From assembly GCA_036504095.1 (NCBI GenBank), contig DASXVS010000053.1, positions 1 to 64,000 of the forward strand: DNA of 64,000 nt. The letters run 5' to 3'. The DNA comes from Armatimonadota bacterium. Its GTDB lineage: Bacteria > Armatimonadota > DTGP01 > JAKQQT01. This document shows positions 17,128 through 24,340 of this stretch, one piece after another. How positions within the stretch are numbered: position 1 is the first letter of the stretch; each line of letters opens with the position of its first letter. A program made the position numbers and the translations under genes. The notes below the pieces were generated by a model that was not told the DNA's origin, ran no database searches, and saw only the letters and a program-made list of their open reading frames with translations.

Positions 17128-19395
17128 ATGCCTCTGAAGGAAGAACTGCCGGCGTCGCTGGCTGCGCTGCTGCCCCAACCTGCCCATCCCGACGGCGACC
17201 TACGCGTGAGCGTTGAGGCCGACCTGGATGGGGACGGTAACTATGCCCGCCGCTGGCTCGCCGTCACGGGCGACCGCCTTTTCGTCATGGAGCCGGATCA
17301 TGGCGATCCCCGCCTGACGTTGGACCTGCCGCTCGCCTCCATCTCCGAAGTCAAGGCCCAGCCGCAGGTGGGTTCCGGCGTGCTGGAAGCCACCGTGGAC
17401 GGGCTGCCCGTCGAGTTGATGCGCTACAGCAACGCGATGGTCGGCAAGTTCATGCGTGTCGCCAAGTTTCTGGACGCGGATGTCAAAGGCGAGGAATCGC
17501 CGCCGGCGGCGGAACTGGAGGAACGCCCGCGTTGCTCCAAGTGCCATCGCATCCTGCCGGAAAACACGCGTGTCTGCCCGGCATGCCTCGACCGCAAGCA
17601 AGTCGCCCGGAGGCTGGCCCGGTATTTCGCCCCTTACAAGTGGACGGCGCTGGGCATCTGCATCCTCATGCTCTGCGGCACGGCGTTGGAATTGCTGCCC
17701 GGATACCTGAACAAACCACTGCTGGACAAGGCGCTTGTACCGGGGTTCGCGGCCGCGCGTTCCGGCGCCGGCCCCGGCGAGTTGCACAAATACGGCGTGA
17801 TCCTGGGCCAGCTCATCTGCGTACTGATCGCCGCCCGCCTCGTCGCATTGGTTATCAACGTCTTCCGTGGCCGTGCCGTCGCGTTCGTGGGAGGGCGCAT
17901 CACGTACGACGTACGGACCCAGCTCTACCGCGCGCTGCAACGGCTGAGCCTGTCGTTCTACGATAAACGCCAGAGCGGAAGCATCCTCTCCCGCGTCACG
18001 CAGGACACCCGCGAACTCCAGAACGCCCTCATCGACGGCCTCCAGTTCTTCGTGGTCAACATCCTCGTCATCGTCGCGATCATCGTGTGGCTCCTGGTAC
18101 TCGACTGGAGATTGGCGCTGCTGGTCCTCATCCCCACGCCGATCGTCATCGCCTGCTCGCTGTTCTTCTGGCGCCGCATCCACGCAATGTTCCGCAGGTA
18201 TTTCCACGTGAACAGCCGGATGGTGGGAACGCTGGCAGACGTGCTGGCCGGCATTCGGGTTGTGAAAGCCTTCGCGCAGGAAGAACGCGAAGTGGTCCGG
18301 TTCGACCAGAAGGTGGACGCCGTTTACGAGGCGATTGTGAAAGCGGAGCGCACGTGGGCGACGTTCTTCCCAATCCTGACATTCGTGACGATCTCCGGGT
18401 CGTTCATCGTCTGGTATTTCGGCGGCCTCAAGGTCATCCGCGGAGACATCACGCTTGGAACGTTCATGTCGTTCCTTTTCTTCGTGGGGATGTTCTTCGG
18501 TCCACTGCAGTTCATCACGCGCATCACGGACTGGCTCTCGCGCGCGCTGACCGCCACGGAACGCATCTTTGAGATCCTGGACGCACAGCCGGAAGTGGCG
18601 GACAGCTCGGACTCGGTCGCCATGCCGCACATCCGCGGTGACGTGACGCTGAACGACATCTCGTTCGGCTACGACAAGAACAAGCCCGTCCTTAAGGGCG
18701 TGAGCCTCGACGTGAAGGCGGGCGAGATGATCGGCCTCTGCGGGCACAGCGGCGCCGGCAAGAGCACCATCATCAACCTCATCAACCGGTTCTACGACGT
18801 GGACAGCGGTAGCATCAAGGTTGATGGCGTGGATCTGCGCAAGATCAAGATGAACGACCTCAGCCGCCAGATCGGCATCGTGCTGCAGGAGCCGTTCCTC
18901 TTCACGGGCAGCATCCACGAGAACATCAGTTACGCCAAGCCGGATGCCACCCGGGAGGAAGTGATGCGCGCCGCCAAAGCCGCCAATGCCCACGAGTTCA
19001 TCCTAAAATTCCCGGACGGCTACGATACGCGCGTCGGCGAACGCGGGCAGACGCTTTCGGGAGGGGAACGCCAGCGCATCAGCATCGCCCGCGCTATCCT
19101 CCACGACCCGCGCATCCTGATCCTGGACGAGGCGACCTCCAGCGTGGACACGGAGACGGAAAAACAGATACAGGAAGCGATCCAGCGACTCATCACGGGC
19201 CGCACCACCTTCGCCATCGCCCACCGCCTCAGCACACTCCGGGAGGCCGACCGCCTCCTGGTTCTCAAGGAGGGCAAGGTCGCCGAAGTCGGCACCCACG
19301 CCGAACTGCTGCTGAAGCCCGACGGCGAATTCCGAAAACTGGTGGAGATGCAGACCGAGATCAACCAGCTAACCACCCTGGCCGTGGGCGGGTGA
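17128..19395 (+). CDS. ABC exporter with N-terminal PH-like domain and zinc ribbon
   Basis: 755 residues. Unusual N-terminus: a PH-like beta domain (about 25-110, YARRWLAVTGDRLFVMEPDH) and a four-Cys ribbon CSKCHRILPENTRVCPAC near 133-152. Then a six-helix exporter membrane domain and a nucleotide-binding domain with GHSGAGKST, LSGGERQRISIARAIL, LILDEATSSVDTETE and switch AHRLST. Half-transporter, so it works as a dimer; substrate unknown. ATG at 17128 is chosen because MPLKEELPASLAALLP starts folded sequence. Its last 20 codons are repeated downstream at 19945 and, degraded, at 20544. Confidence 0.9.
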   Translation: MPLKEELPASLAALLPQPAHPDGDLRVSVEADLDGDGNYARRWLAVTGDRLFVMEPDHGDPRLTLDLPLASISEVKAQPQVGSGVLEATVDGLPVELMRYSNAMVGKFMRVAKFLDADVKGEESPPAAELEERPRCSKCHRILPENTRVCPACLDRKQVARRLARYFAPYKWTALGICILMLCGTALELLPGYLNKPLLDKALVPGFAAARSGAGPGELHKYGVILGQLICVLIAARLVALVINVFRGRAVAFVGGRITYDVRTQLYRALQRLSLSFYDKRQSGSILSRVTQDTRELQNALIDGLQFFVVNILVIVAIIVWLLVLDWRLALLVLIPTPIVIACSLFFWRRIHAMFRRYFHVNSRMVGTLADVLAGIRVVKAFAQEEREVVRFDQKVDAVYEAIVKAERTWATFFPILTFVTISGSFIVWYFGGLKVIRGDITLGTFMSFLFFVGMFFGPLQFITRITDWLSRALTATERIFEILDAQPEVADSSDSVAMPHIRGDVTLNDISFGYDKNKPVLKGVSLDVKAGEMIGLCGHSGAGKSTIINLINRFYDVDSGSIKVDGVDLRKIKMNDLSRQIGIVLQEPFLFTGSIHENISYAKPDATREEVMRAAKAANAHEFILKFPDGYDTRVGERGQTLSGGERQRISIARAILHDPRILILDEATSSVDTETEKQIQEAIQRLITGRTTFAIAHRLSTLREADRLLVLKEGKVAEVGTHAELLLKPDGEFRKLVEMQTEINQLTTLAVGG

Positions 19396-19399
19396 GAGG
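19336..19399 (+). repeat. 3' end of the ABC exporter gene, copy 1 (functional)
   Basis: 64 bp covering the last codons (KLVEMQTEINQLTTLAVGG), the TGA stop and four bases beyond. Repeated at 19945-20008 with only four changes: CTG/CTC, GAG/GAA, GTG/GTA and TGA/TAA, all silent. This is the reference copy for the cassette arrangement. Confidence 0.9.
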
Positions 19400-19413
19400 G
19401 GATCGGCCATGGC

Positions 19414-19689
19414 ATATCGATTGAATGGGACACGGACAAAGCAACGCGAAATGTCGCCAAACATGGTGTCCCTTTCGAGGAGGCCTGCACAGTGTTTGGA
19501 GATCCGCTTGAAGTGACGGTTGAAGACGAATCGCATTCTGAGGAAGAGGCAAGGTTCTTCAGTGTCGGCGTATCAGTTTCTGGCCGCCTCCTTGCTGTGT
19601 CATACACGGAACGCTCGGATAGAGTTCGAATACTGAGCGCGAGACTGGCATCGCGCCGTGAACCGAAAGACTATGAAAACCAAAGATGA
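19414..19689 (+). CDS. brnT: BrnT family type II toxin
   Basis: About 90 residues: SIEWDTDKATRNVAKHGVPF, EEACTVFGDPLEVTVEDESH, SEEEARFFSVGVSVSGRLLA, VSYTERSDRVRILSARLASR, REPKDYENQR. This is the full BrnT pattern (RNase-like toxin of RelE fold) and all conserved parts are present. Odd: no ATG, GTG or TTG exists in frame before residue ~27 (GTG at 19492), so translation must use ATA at 19414, ATT at 19420 or another rare codon, unless the gene is crippled. It begins about 20 nt after the exporter stop and overlaps brnA at its end. Confidence 0.8.
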   Translation: MSIEWDTDKATRNVAKHGVPFEEACTVFGDPLEVTVEDESHSEEEARFFSVGVSVSGRLLAVSYTERSDRVRILSARLASRREPKDYENQR

Positions 19690-19897
19690 GATAGGGGTCG
19701 ACGACATCCCCAAGGAGATTGATTTCAATAAAGGAGTGAGGGGAAAGCACCACGTTGAGTATGCGAAAGGCACAAATATCGTACGACTTGACCCGGACGT
19801 CGCTTCCCTCTTTCCCTCTTCCGAAGCAGTCAACACGGCCCTTCGGTTGCTTGCCAGCCTGGCGCGTCAGCAGGTTGGGTCCTCGCCTGCTTCCTGA
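19673..19897 (+). CDS. brnA: BrnA-type antitoxin
   Basis: 74 residues from ATG at 19673 (GTG at 19658 is an alternative). MKTKDEIGVDDIPKEIDFNK, then GVRGKHHVEYAKGTNIVRLD and PDVASLFPSSEAVNTALRLL; the last part is a ribbon-helix-helix DNA-binding/dimerisation unit. It overlaps the brnT end by 17 bp, the normal toxin-first brnTA order, so it probably represses the pair. No separate promoter is evident, so it may be expressed from the exporter transcript. Confidence 0.8.
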   Translation: MKTKDEIGVDDIPKEIDFNKGVRGKHHVEYAKGTNIVRLDPDVASLFPSSEAVNTALRLLASLARQQVGSSPAS

Positions 19898-19944
19898 ATC
19901 GTGGCGCACCCTGTCGGCTAGAGATGCGTGTTCCCTAAGCCAGC

Positions 19945-20008
19945 AAACTCGTGGAAATGCAGACCGAGATCAACCAGCTAACCACCCTGGCCGTAGGCGG
20001 GTAAGAGG
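19945..20008 (+). repeat. 3' end of the ABC exporter gene, copy 2 (displaced fragment)
   Basis: 64-bp fragment reading KLVEMQTEINQLTTLAVGG-stop in frame, 60/64 identical to 19336-19399 with only silent differences. Lies 47 bp after brnA and 60 bp before hicB. Not attached to any gene body, so it marks the earlier end of the exporter gene or one brought by the inserted DNA. Confidence 0.9.
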
Positions 20009-20068
20009 CCGCGCGTGGTACAATAGCGATGTCAACGGTTTGCTGAACGAGATGGAGGGCGGGCCCGA

Positions 20069-20278
20069 ATGGAACTGAAAGTTGTGGTCAAACCGGGCGA
20101 AGCCGGTCTCTTCGTTGCCCACATACCTGCGCTCAAAGGCTGCTGGTCGCAAGGTACGACGCGCGAAGAAACGCTACAAAACATACGAGAAGCCGCCGCG
20201 CTCTGGCTTGAGGTGGAGCAGGAAAAGCGCTCTCAACCGCTGACCGGCGCGGCTGAGGCATTCGCGGTCCAGATATGA
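20069..20278 (+). CDS. hicB: HicB family antitoxin
   Basis: 69 residues: MELKVVVKPGEAGLFVAHIP, ALKGCWSQGTTREETLQNIR, EAAALWLEV. This is the classic HicB fold (partial RNase H-like) with the G-C-x-S/T-Q-G-x-T-x-x-E-A/T motif. No separate DNA-binding tail, so a short HicB. GGAGGG precedes the ATG. Overlaps hicA by four bases (ATGA). Confidence 0.92.
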   Translation: MELKVVVKPGEAGLFVAHIPALKGCWSQGTTREETLQNIREAAALWLEVEQEKRSQPLTGAAEAFAVQI

Positions 20279-20505
20279 GCCGGTTGCCTGTTCTGTCGGG
20301 AGCCGATGCCGTTCGGGCATTCGAGCGTGCCGGTTGGGCTGTGGCTCGCCAGCGAGGTAGCCACGTGGTGCTCACAAAACCGGGCCGTTCCGCAAACCTG
20401 TCAGTACCCCAACACCGCCAACTGGACCCCGGCACCCCCCGCGGTTTGATCCACGACTCCGGATTGAGCGTTTCCGCGTTCGCCATTCTCCTCAAAGACC
20501 GGTAG
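20275..20505 (+). CDS. hicA: HicA family mRNA interferase toxin
   Basis: 76 residues. VLSGADAVRAFERAGWAVAR, QRGSHVVLTKPG (catalytic His in GSHVVL), SVPQHRQLDPGTPRGLIHDS and GLSVSAFAILL match HicA along its whole length. It cleaves mRNA; HicB binds and neutralises it. Order hicB-hicA with ATGA overlap. The module is followed after 38 bp by a decayed third copy of the exporter 3' end. Confidence 0.93.
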   Translation: MSRLPVLSGADAVRAFERAGWAVARQRGSHVVLTKPGRSANLSVPQHRQLDPGTPRGLIHDSGLSVSAFAILLKDR

Positions 20506-20543
20506 CCCACAGCGACCGCTGACTCGTCGCACATCTCCAGAGC

Positions 20544-20575
20544 AGATGCAGACCGAGATCTAACAGCTAACCCTC
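20544..20575 (+). repeat. 3' end of the ABC exporter gene, copy 3 (decayed)
   Basis: AGATGCAGACCGAGATC, TAACAGCTAACCCTC: clearly the same segment as 19348-19378 but with small deletions that destroy the frame. Sits just after hicA, so the array reads exporter-copy1-brnTA-copy2-hicBA-copy3. Confidence 0.7.
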
Positions 20576-20869
20576 ATTGCTCACTTCGGGGCATCCCGCT
20601 TTCGCCTATCGAATCCGATGGCGCGTCCCGCCGCGCTGTAAGGATCAGGTACCACCCCCACGCGGCGATGAGCATTCGTCCCAGACGGATTGTGGAGACG
20701 TCCGACCATGGCGGCGTAAAGACGACGTATGCTGCAAGCCGCCCTCCCTCCCATTTTGGCCCACCCTATGCCTGTTTGCCTGGTCCGATAGTACCGTCCT
20801 CACATCCAACCGGTCCCGGAAACGCAGGCACCCCCAGCGACACGTAGAGCGGCACGCACCGACTCGCGG
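20576..20869. other. Gap with no recognisable feature
   Basis: No convincing gene, repeat or RNA is seen between the decayed exporter fragment and the end of the HAF-repeat gene. Confidence 0.6.
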
Positions 20870-21592
20870 CTAACGTCGTTTCACCGACGTTGTCGGAATC
20901 AACAGGGCATGCAGCCGATTGGGTTGGCCGGCGGGAGCCGCCGGCCGCGCTACCATTGCGAGGATGCGTCCTCGCTCGTCGATGTCCAACGCGTAGGTCA
21001 CAGACCACCCGCCAGCGCCGATCACAAGGTCCCAGAACTCATAGGCATACCCCTTCAACCAGACCACCGGGTGCATGTGCTTTCCGCGTCCGTGCCCCAC
21101 GATGATGCCGTGGTTGTTCATGCCCGTTGGGAACAGGCGAGGGCAGTCCGGCAGCGTTCCCAGCCTGCGCATCACGCCGCGCTCCCAGATGAACGGCTGA
21201 GCGTAGGCGTCCACCCATTTTGCGTCTCCGAAGAGGGCGGGCCGGGTGCAAGTGCCAGCGATCTGCCCCCGGTTGTTGATGAACAGACCCGCGCTCTCGA
21301 AGTAATGCGGGAGTACGCCAAGGCTGGAAAATCGGCCGTTTCGCCATATGAAGGCGCGTCCATCCCGCTGACCCGTGACTTCGCGTGAATCGTTGATGCC
21401 GCGCGCTGCCGCGTGACCGGTTGGATCGAAGGGACGCGACCTTCCGTGCACGACAATCAGGGAGGGATCGATGGTCACCATGTCGCCCCTCGCGTTGACA
21501 TACGCCCGATTCACCCCGGGGGCCAGCAGCCGCTTCCTGCCCTTTGGCGTCCGGGCGTAGATTGGCGGAAAAACCCACCGTAACTGTTGCAC
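20870..21592 (-). CDS. HAF-repeat (extracellular repeat) protein
   Basis: 240 residues from a GTG. Repeats of the HAF type: ARGINDSREVTGQRDGRAFI then WRNGRFSSLGVLP, FINNRGQIAGTCTRP ... PFIWERGVMRRLGTLPDCPR, and GMNNHGIIVGHGRGKHMHPV VWL (broken here for length). These are propeller-like repeats found in secreted proteins. No signal peptide is visible from this start, and an ATG-led frame just upstream (MRYALWGATVTVGFSA at 21619) reads like a signal segment in another frame, so a frameshift near 21590 is possible. Confidence 0.65.
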   Translation of the reverse strand: MQQLRWVFPPIYARTPKGRKRLLAPGVNRAYVNARGDMVTIDPSLIVVHGRSRPFDPTGHAAARGINDSREVTGQRDGRAFIWRNGRFSSLGVLPHYFESAGLFINNRGQIAGTCTRPALFGDAKWVDAYAQPFIWERGVMRRLGTLPDCPRLFPTGMNNHGIIVGHGRGKHMHPVVWLKGYAYEFWDLVIGAGGWSVTYALDIDERGRILAMVARPAAPAGQPNRLHALLIPTTSVKRR

Positions 21593-21838
21593 CCCACAGA
21601 GCGTAGCGCATAAGGGGACTCCTGCGTAGCGTTTTGCGATACCGCTTGAGAATATGCCGTTTTACCGGACGCATGCGACATCTTGGTCAGCAAGCGTCGC
21701 GGCGGGCGGACAGCGTGTGCTGCCTGAATGCTGTATGCTGCCTTCTGCCCCCTGGCATACGAACTTTACTCCGCCGGCGACGCGTCTCCATAGTGATGGA
21801 GAATCACCGTCCCATTTCATATTCCAGCGAGGTGCGCC

Positions 21839-22765
21839 ATGATCCAGGTCCGTGATCTGCGGGTTGACTACGACGACGTCTGCGCCGTGAGGGACTTGTC
21901 CCTGGACATCGGCCCGGGCGAGGTGTTCGGGTTGATCGGCCCGAACGGCGCCGGAAAGACGACCACACTCAAGGCCCTGATGGGGCTCTTGGAACCCACC
22001 TACGGCGACATCTTCCTCAACGGCGTGGACATCCGCGAGCACCGCGAACAGGCCGAACGCATCGTGGGGTTTATGCCGGATTTCCCGCCCATCTACGACG
22101 ATCTGATGGTCTGGGAGTTTCTGGACCTCTTCGCGGCCAGCTATGGGATTGCCCCGGAACACCGCAGTTCGGTGATCGACCACTATCTGGCCGAGGTGGA
22201 CCTCACCGAGAAGAAATACGCTGTCACCGCCGGGCTCAGCCGTGGCATGAAGCAGCGGCTCATCCTGGCCAAGACCCTCCTCCCGGAGCCGAAGATCATC
22301 ATCCTCGATGAACCGGCCAGTGGAATGGACCCGCACGGCCGCGCCCTCCTCAAGAGCATCATGCGCGAGGTCGGAGCACAAGGCCGCATCGTCCTCATCT
22401 CCTCGCATATCCTCTCCGAGCTGTCCGAGTTCTGCACCTCAGTCGGGATCATGGAGCGCGGACGCCTGGTGATGAGCGGCCGTGTGGACGAGATCACCGA
22501 CAAGGTCCTGGGCCAGGCGGAGATGCTGGTGGAGGTTGTCTCAGGCGCCGAGGCGCTGCCCGGGGTGCTGGAAGCGGGCGGGCATTCGGGCGCTGTGGAG
22601 CGAAACGGCGATGTGTTCTCGTTCACGTTCCAGGGCGGCCCCGAGGAAGCGAGCGAGCTGTTAAGCGCTCTGGTGGTGGCGGGTGTGAAGGTGGCGTCTT
22701 ACGGGCGCAAGAAGGAAGGGCTGGAGGAAGTGTTCCTCGCCGTGGGCGCGAAGGAGGTGTCTTGA
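21839..22765 (+). CDS. ABC-2 type transporter ATP-binding protein
   Basis: 308 residues. Walker A GPNGAGKTTT, signature LSRGMKQR, Walker B KIIILDEPASGMDP and switch SSHIL. The last 90 residues are a C-terminal regulatory domain. The signature has Arg for the usual Gly (LSxGxxQR), which is common in Nod/Ccm-type subunits. Pairs with the permease that starts one base after its stop. Substrate unknown; relatives move drugs, polysaccharides or run gliding/secretion. Confidence 0.92.
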   Translation: MIQVRDLRVDYDDVCAVRDLSLDIGPGEVFGLIGPNGAGKTTTLKALMGLLEPTYGDIFLNGVDIREHREQAERIVGFMPDFPPIYDDLMVWEFLDLFAASYGIAPEHRSSVIDHYLAEVDLTEKKYAVTAGLSRGMKQRLILAKTLLPEPKIIILDEPASGMDPHGRALLKSIMREVGAQGRIVLISSHILSELSEFCTSVGIMERGRLVMSGRVDEITDKVLGQAEMLVEVVSGAEALPGVLEAGGHSGAVERNGDVFSFTFQGGPEEASELLSALVVAGVKVASYGRKKEGLEEVFLAVGAKEVS

Positions 22766-22766
22766 G

Positions 22767-24260
22767 ATGGCCGCCGAATCAATTCAGACCTTGGACGTGT
22801 CGAGACTGACCGCCGAAACGCTCGTGATGGACAATCCCGTGCTGGTAAAGCACGTGCGGTCGCGCCTGCGCAAGCAGCACGTCATCCCCAACATCGTCAT
22901 ACTGGTGATTATCGCCGCGCTTTCGACGTGGTCGTGTTTCAAGCTGAACGCCGTTCACGAAGGCTACGCTTTCAGCATCATCTGCGTTCTGCAGGGCGCC
23001 ATCCTGTTTGTAGGCGGAACGTCCCAGGTCGCGTCAGCGGTAGCGCAGGCGCGGGAGACGGGCATTCTGGATTTCCATCGCGTGAGCCCCCTCAGCGCGC
23101 TGGCGGTGACTCTGGGCTTCGTTCTAGGCGCGCCAATCCGGGAATGGGTAGCTTTCGTCACCCTCATCCCGTTTTCGCTGGCCTGCGTCGCCGGCGGCAA
23201 CCCCGATGCGGTGGGGTGGCTGAAGTGCATGGCGGCCATGATCGTTGCGGCTCTCCTGTACCACACCGTGGGCGCCCTGGTGGGCGCCACCAGCAAGCCG
23301 CGGACGGCGGGCGGGGTGGCTGTGGTGGTCGTGGTGCTGCTGTTCTTCGTCGGCAGCGTTTTCTGGAGGCTGACCCCCACGCCGGCCATCGCGGAAGCGA
23401 TTGGCCAGGCTAAGGATCTGCCGCTGACGAGCAAGTTCTTCGGCCTTTCATTCTCCCAGTTCAATCTGGGGCTGATGCATCAGGTCCCGTTGCTGGCATT
23501 TCTGCTGATCGCCACCGTGCGCAAAATACGGCAGGAACGCGCTTTCGTCTACGCCAAACCCATCGCGATTCTGTTCCTCGCCATCCTTGCGATTTACCTC
23601 CTCGGGGACACGCACACGTGGGACTACGCGCGTGTAACTTTCGACGGGTTTGAGGCCGTCTTCGTGGCCTACTTCATGACCGTCGCCGGAATCATGCTCA
23701 CAACCGCTGTCACGCCGAGTTGGGGCGCCTTCGCGAACGGGGTGCGGCGCGCGCGCAAGGCGAACCGCGTCCGGCCGAGGCCGATGGAGGATATGGCATC
23801 GAACCTGGCCCCCGTAATCGCTTTCGCGGTCATCGTATTGGCGGCGCCAGTCGCGTCCAGCCTGTTGCGTCATGCGCCGCACCATCTGCTGGCGCCGGCC
23901 AGCCTCGGTGGTGTGGTGGCCTCTGCCACAGTGCTCATGTTCGGCTGCGCTCAACAGGCGTTTGAGTTAACGCTTCGGCGAAGCGCCAAAGGATACTTTG
24001 CCCTGCTCCTCTTCCTCGCATGGGTCGTGCCGCTCCTGCTGGCGGCGGTGGCCGGCATCACGCAGATGGGCGAGCGGGTTACGATGACGCTTCTTTCGAT
24101 AAGCCCCCTCGCCGGCATTGGAATCACCGCGGTCATGCTCGATCCTTCGATCAAAGCGCAGGCGGCGCCCGTAGTGGCGGTCAGCGTATCGGTGGCGTGG
24201 GCGCTGCTCTTCCTGGTGATCAGCATCAGCGCCGCGCGCAAGGCGGAAGCCGAGGTGTGA
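22767..24260 (+). CDS. ABC transporter permease, polytopic
   Basis: 497 residues with roughly twelve hydrophobic segments (NIVILVIIAALSTWSCF, ILFVGGTSQVASAVAQARET, IAILFLAILAIYLLG, VIAFAVIVLAAPVASSL, LLFLVISISAARKAEAEV). It belongs with the ATPase immediately upstream (TGA-G-ATG spacing, GGAGG in the upstream gene's end). The motif ARETGILDFHRVSPLSALAV resembles the cytosolic coupling loop of ABC-2 permeases. No substrate clue. Confidence 0.85.
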   Translation: MAAESIQTLDVSRLTAETLVMDNPVLVKHVRSRLRKQHVIPNIVILVIIAALSTWSCFKLNAVHEGYAFSIICVLQGAILFVGGTSQVASAVAQARETGILDFHRVSPLSALAVTLGFVLGAPIREWVAFVTLIPFSLACVAGGNPDAVGWLKCMAAMIVAALLYHTVGALVGATSKPRTAGGVAVVVVVLLFFVGSVFWRLTPTPAIAEAIGQAKDLPLTSKFFGLSFSQFNLGLMHQVPLLAFLLIATVRKIRQERAFVYAKPIAILFLAILAIYLLGDTHTWDYARVTFDGFEAVFVAYFMTVAGIMLTTAVTPSWGAFANGVRRARKANRVRPRPMEDMASNLAPVIAFAVIVLAAPVASSLLRHAPHHLLAPASLGGVVASATVLMFGCAQQAFELTLRRSAKGYFALLLFLAWVVPLLLAAVAGITQMGERVTMTLLSISPLAGIGITAVMLDPSIKAQAAPVVAVSVSVAWALLFLVISISAARKAEAEV

Positions 24261-24340
24261 GTGGCGAGGCGGTGAGGGGGCGAGAGGGCGACAAGGCCAT
24301 TTTGCCCCGCCTCGCTCGCTCCGCCACACAATCCCGGGAT

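Noticed and set aside
17200-18993. 597-residue open frame on the strand opposite the ABC exporter
   Set aside because: Composition is that of an antisense shadow (Asp/Glu/His/Arg-rich, no domain), and the exporter on the other strand has full ABC motifs.
19492-19689. Truncated brnT starting at the GTG at 19492
   Set aside because: The conserved N-terminal strand and HGV(P/S)F segment lie upstream in the same frame, so this start would remove essential parts.
20576-20869. A further cassette beyond the third exporter 3' copy
   Set aside because: No gene-like frame or fourth copy of the 3' end can be seen there.
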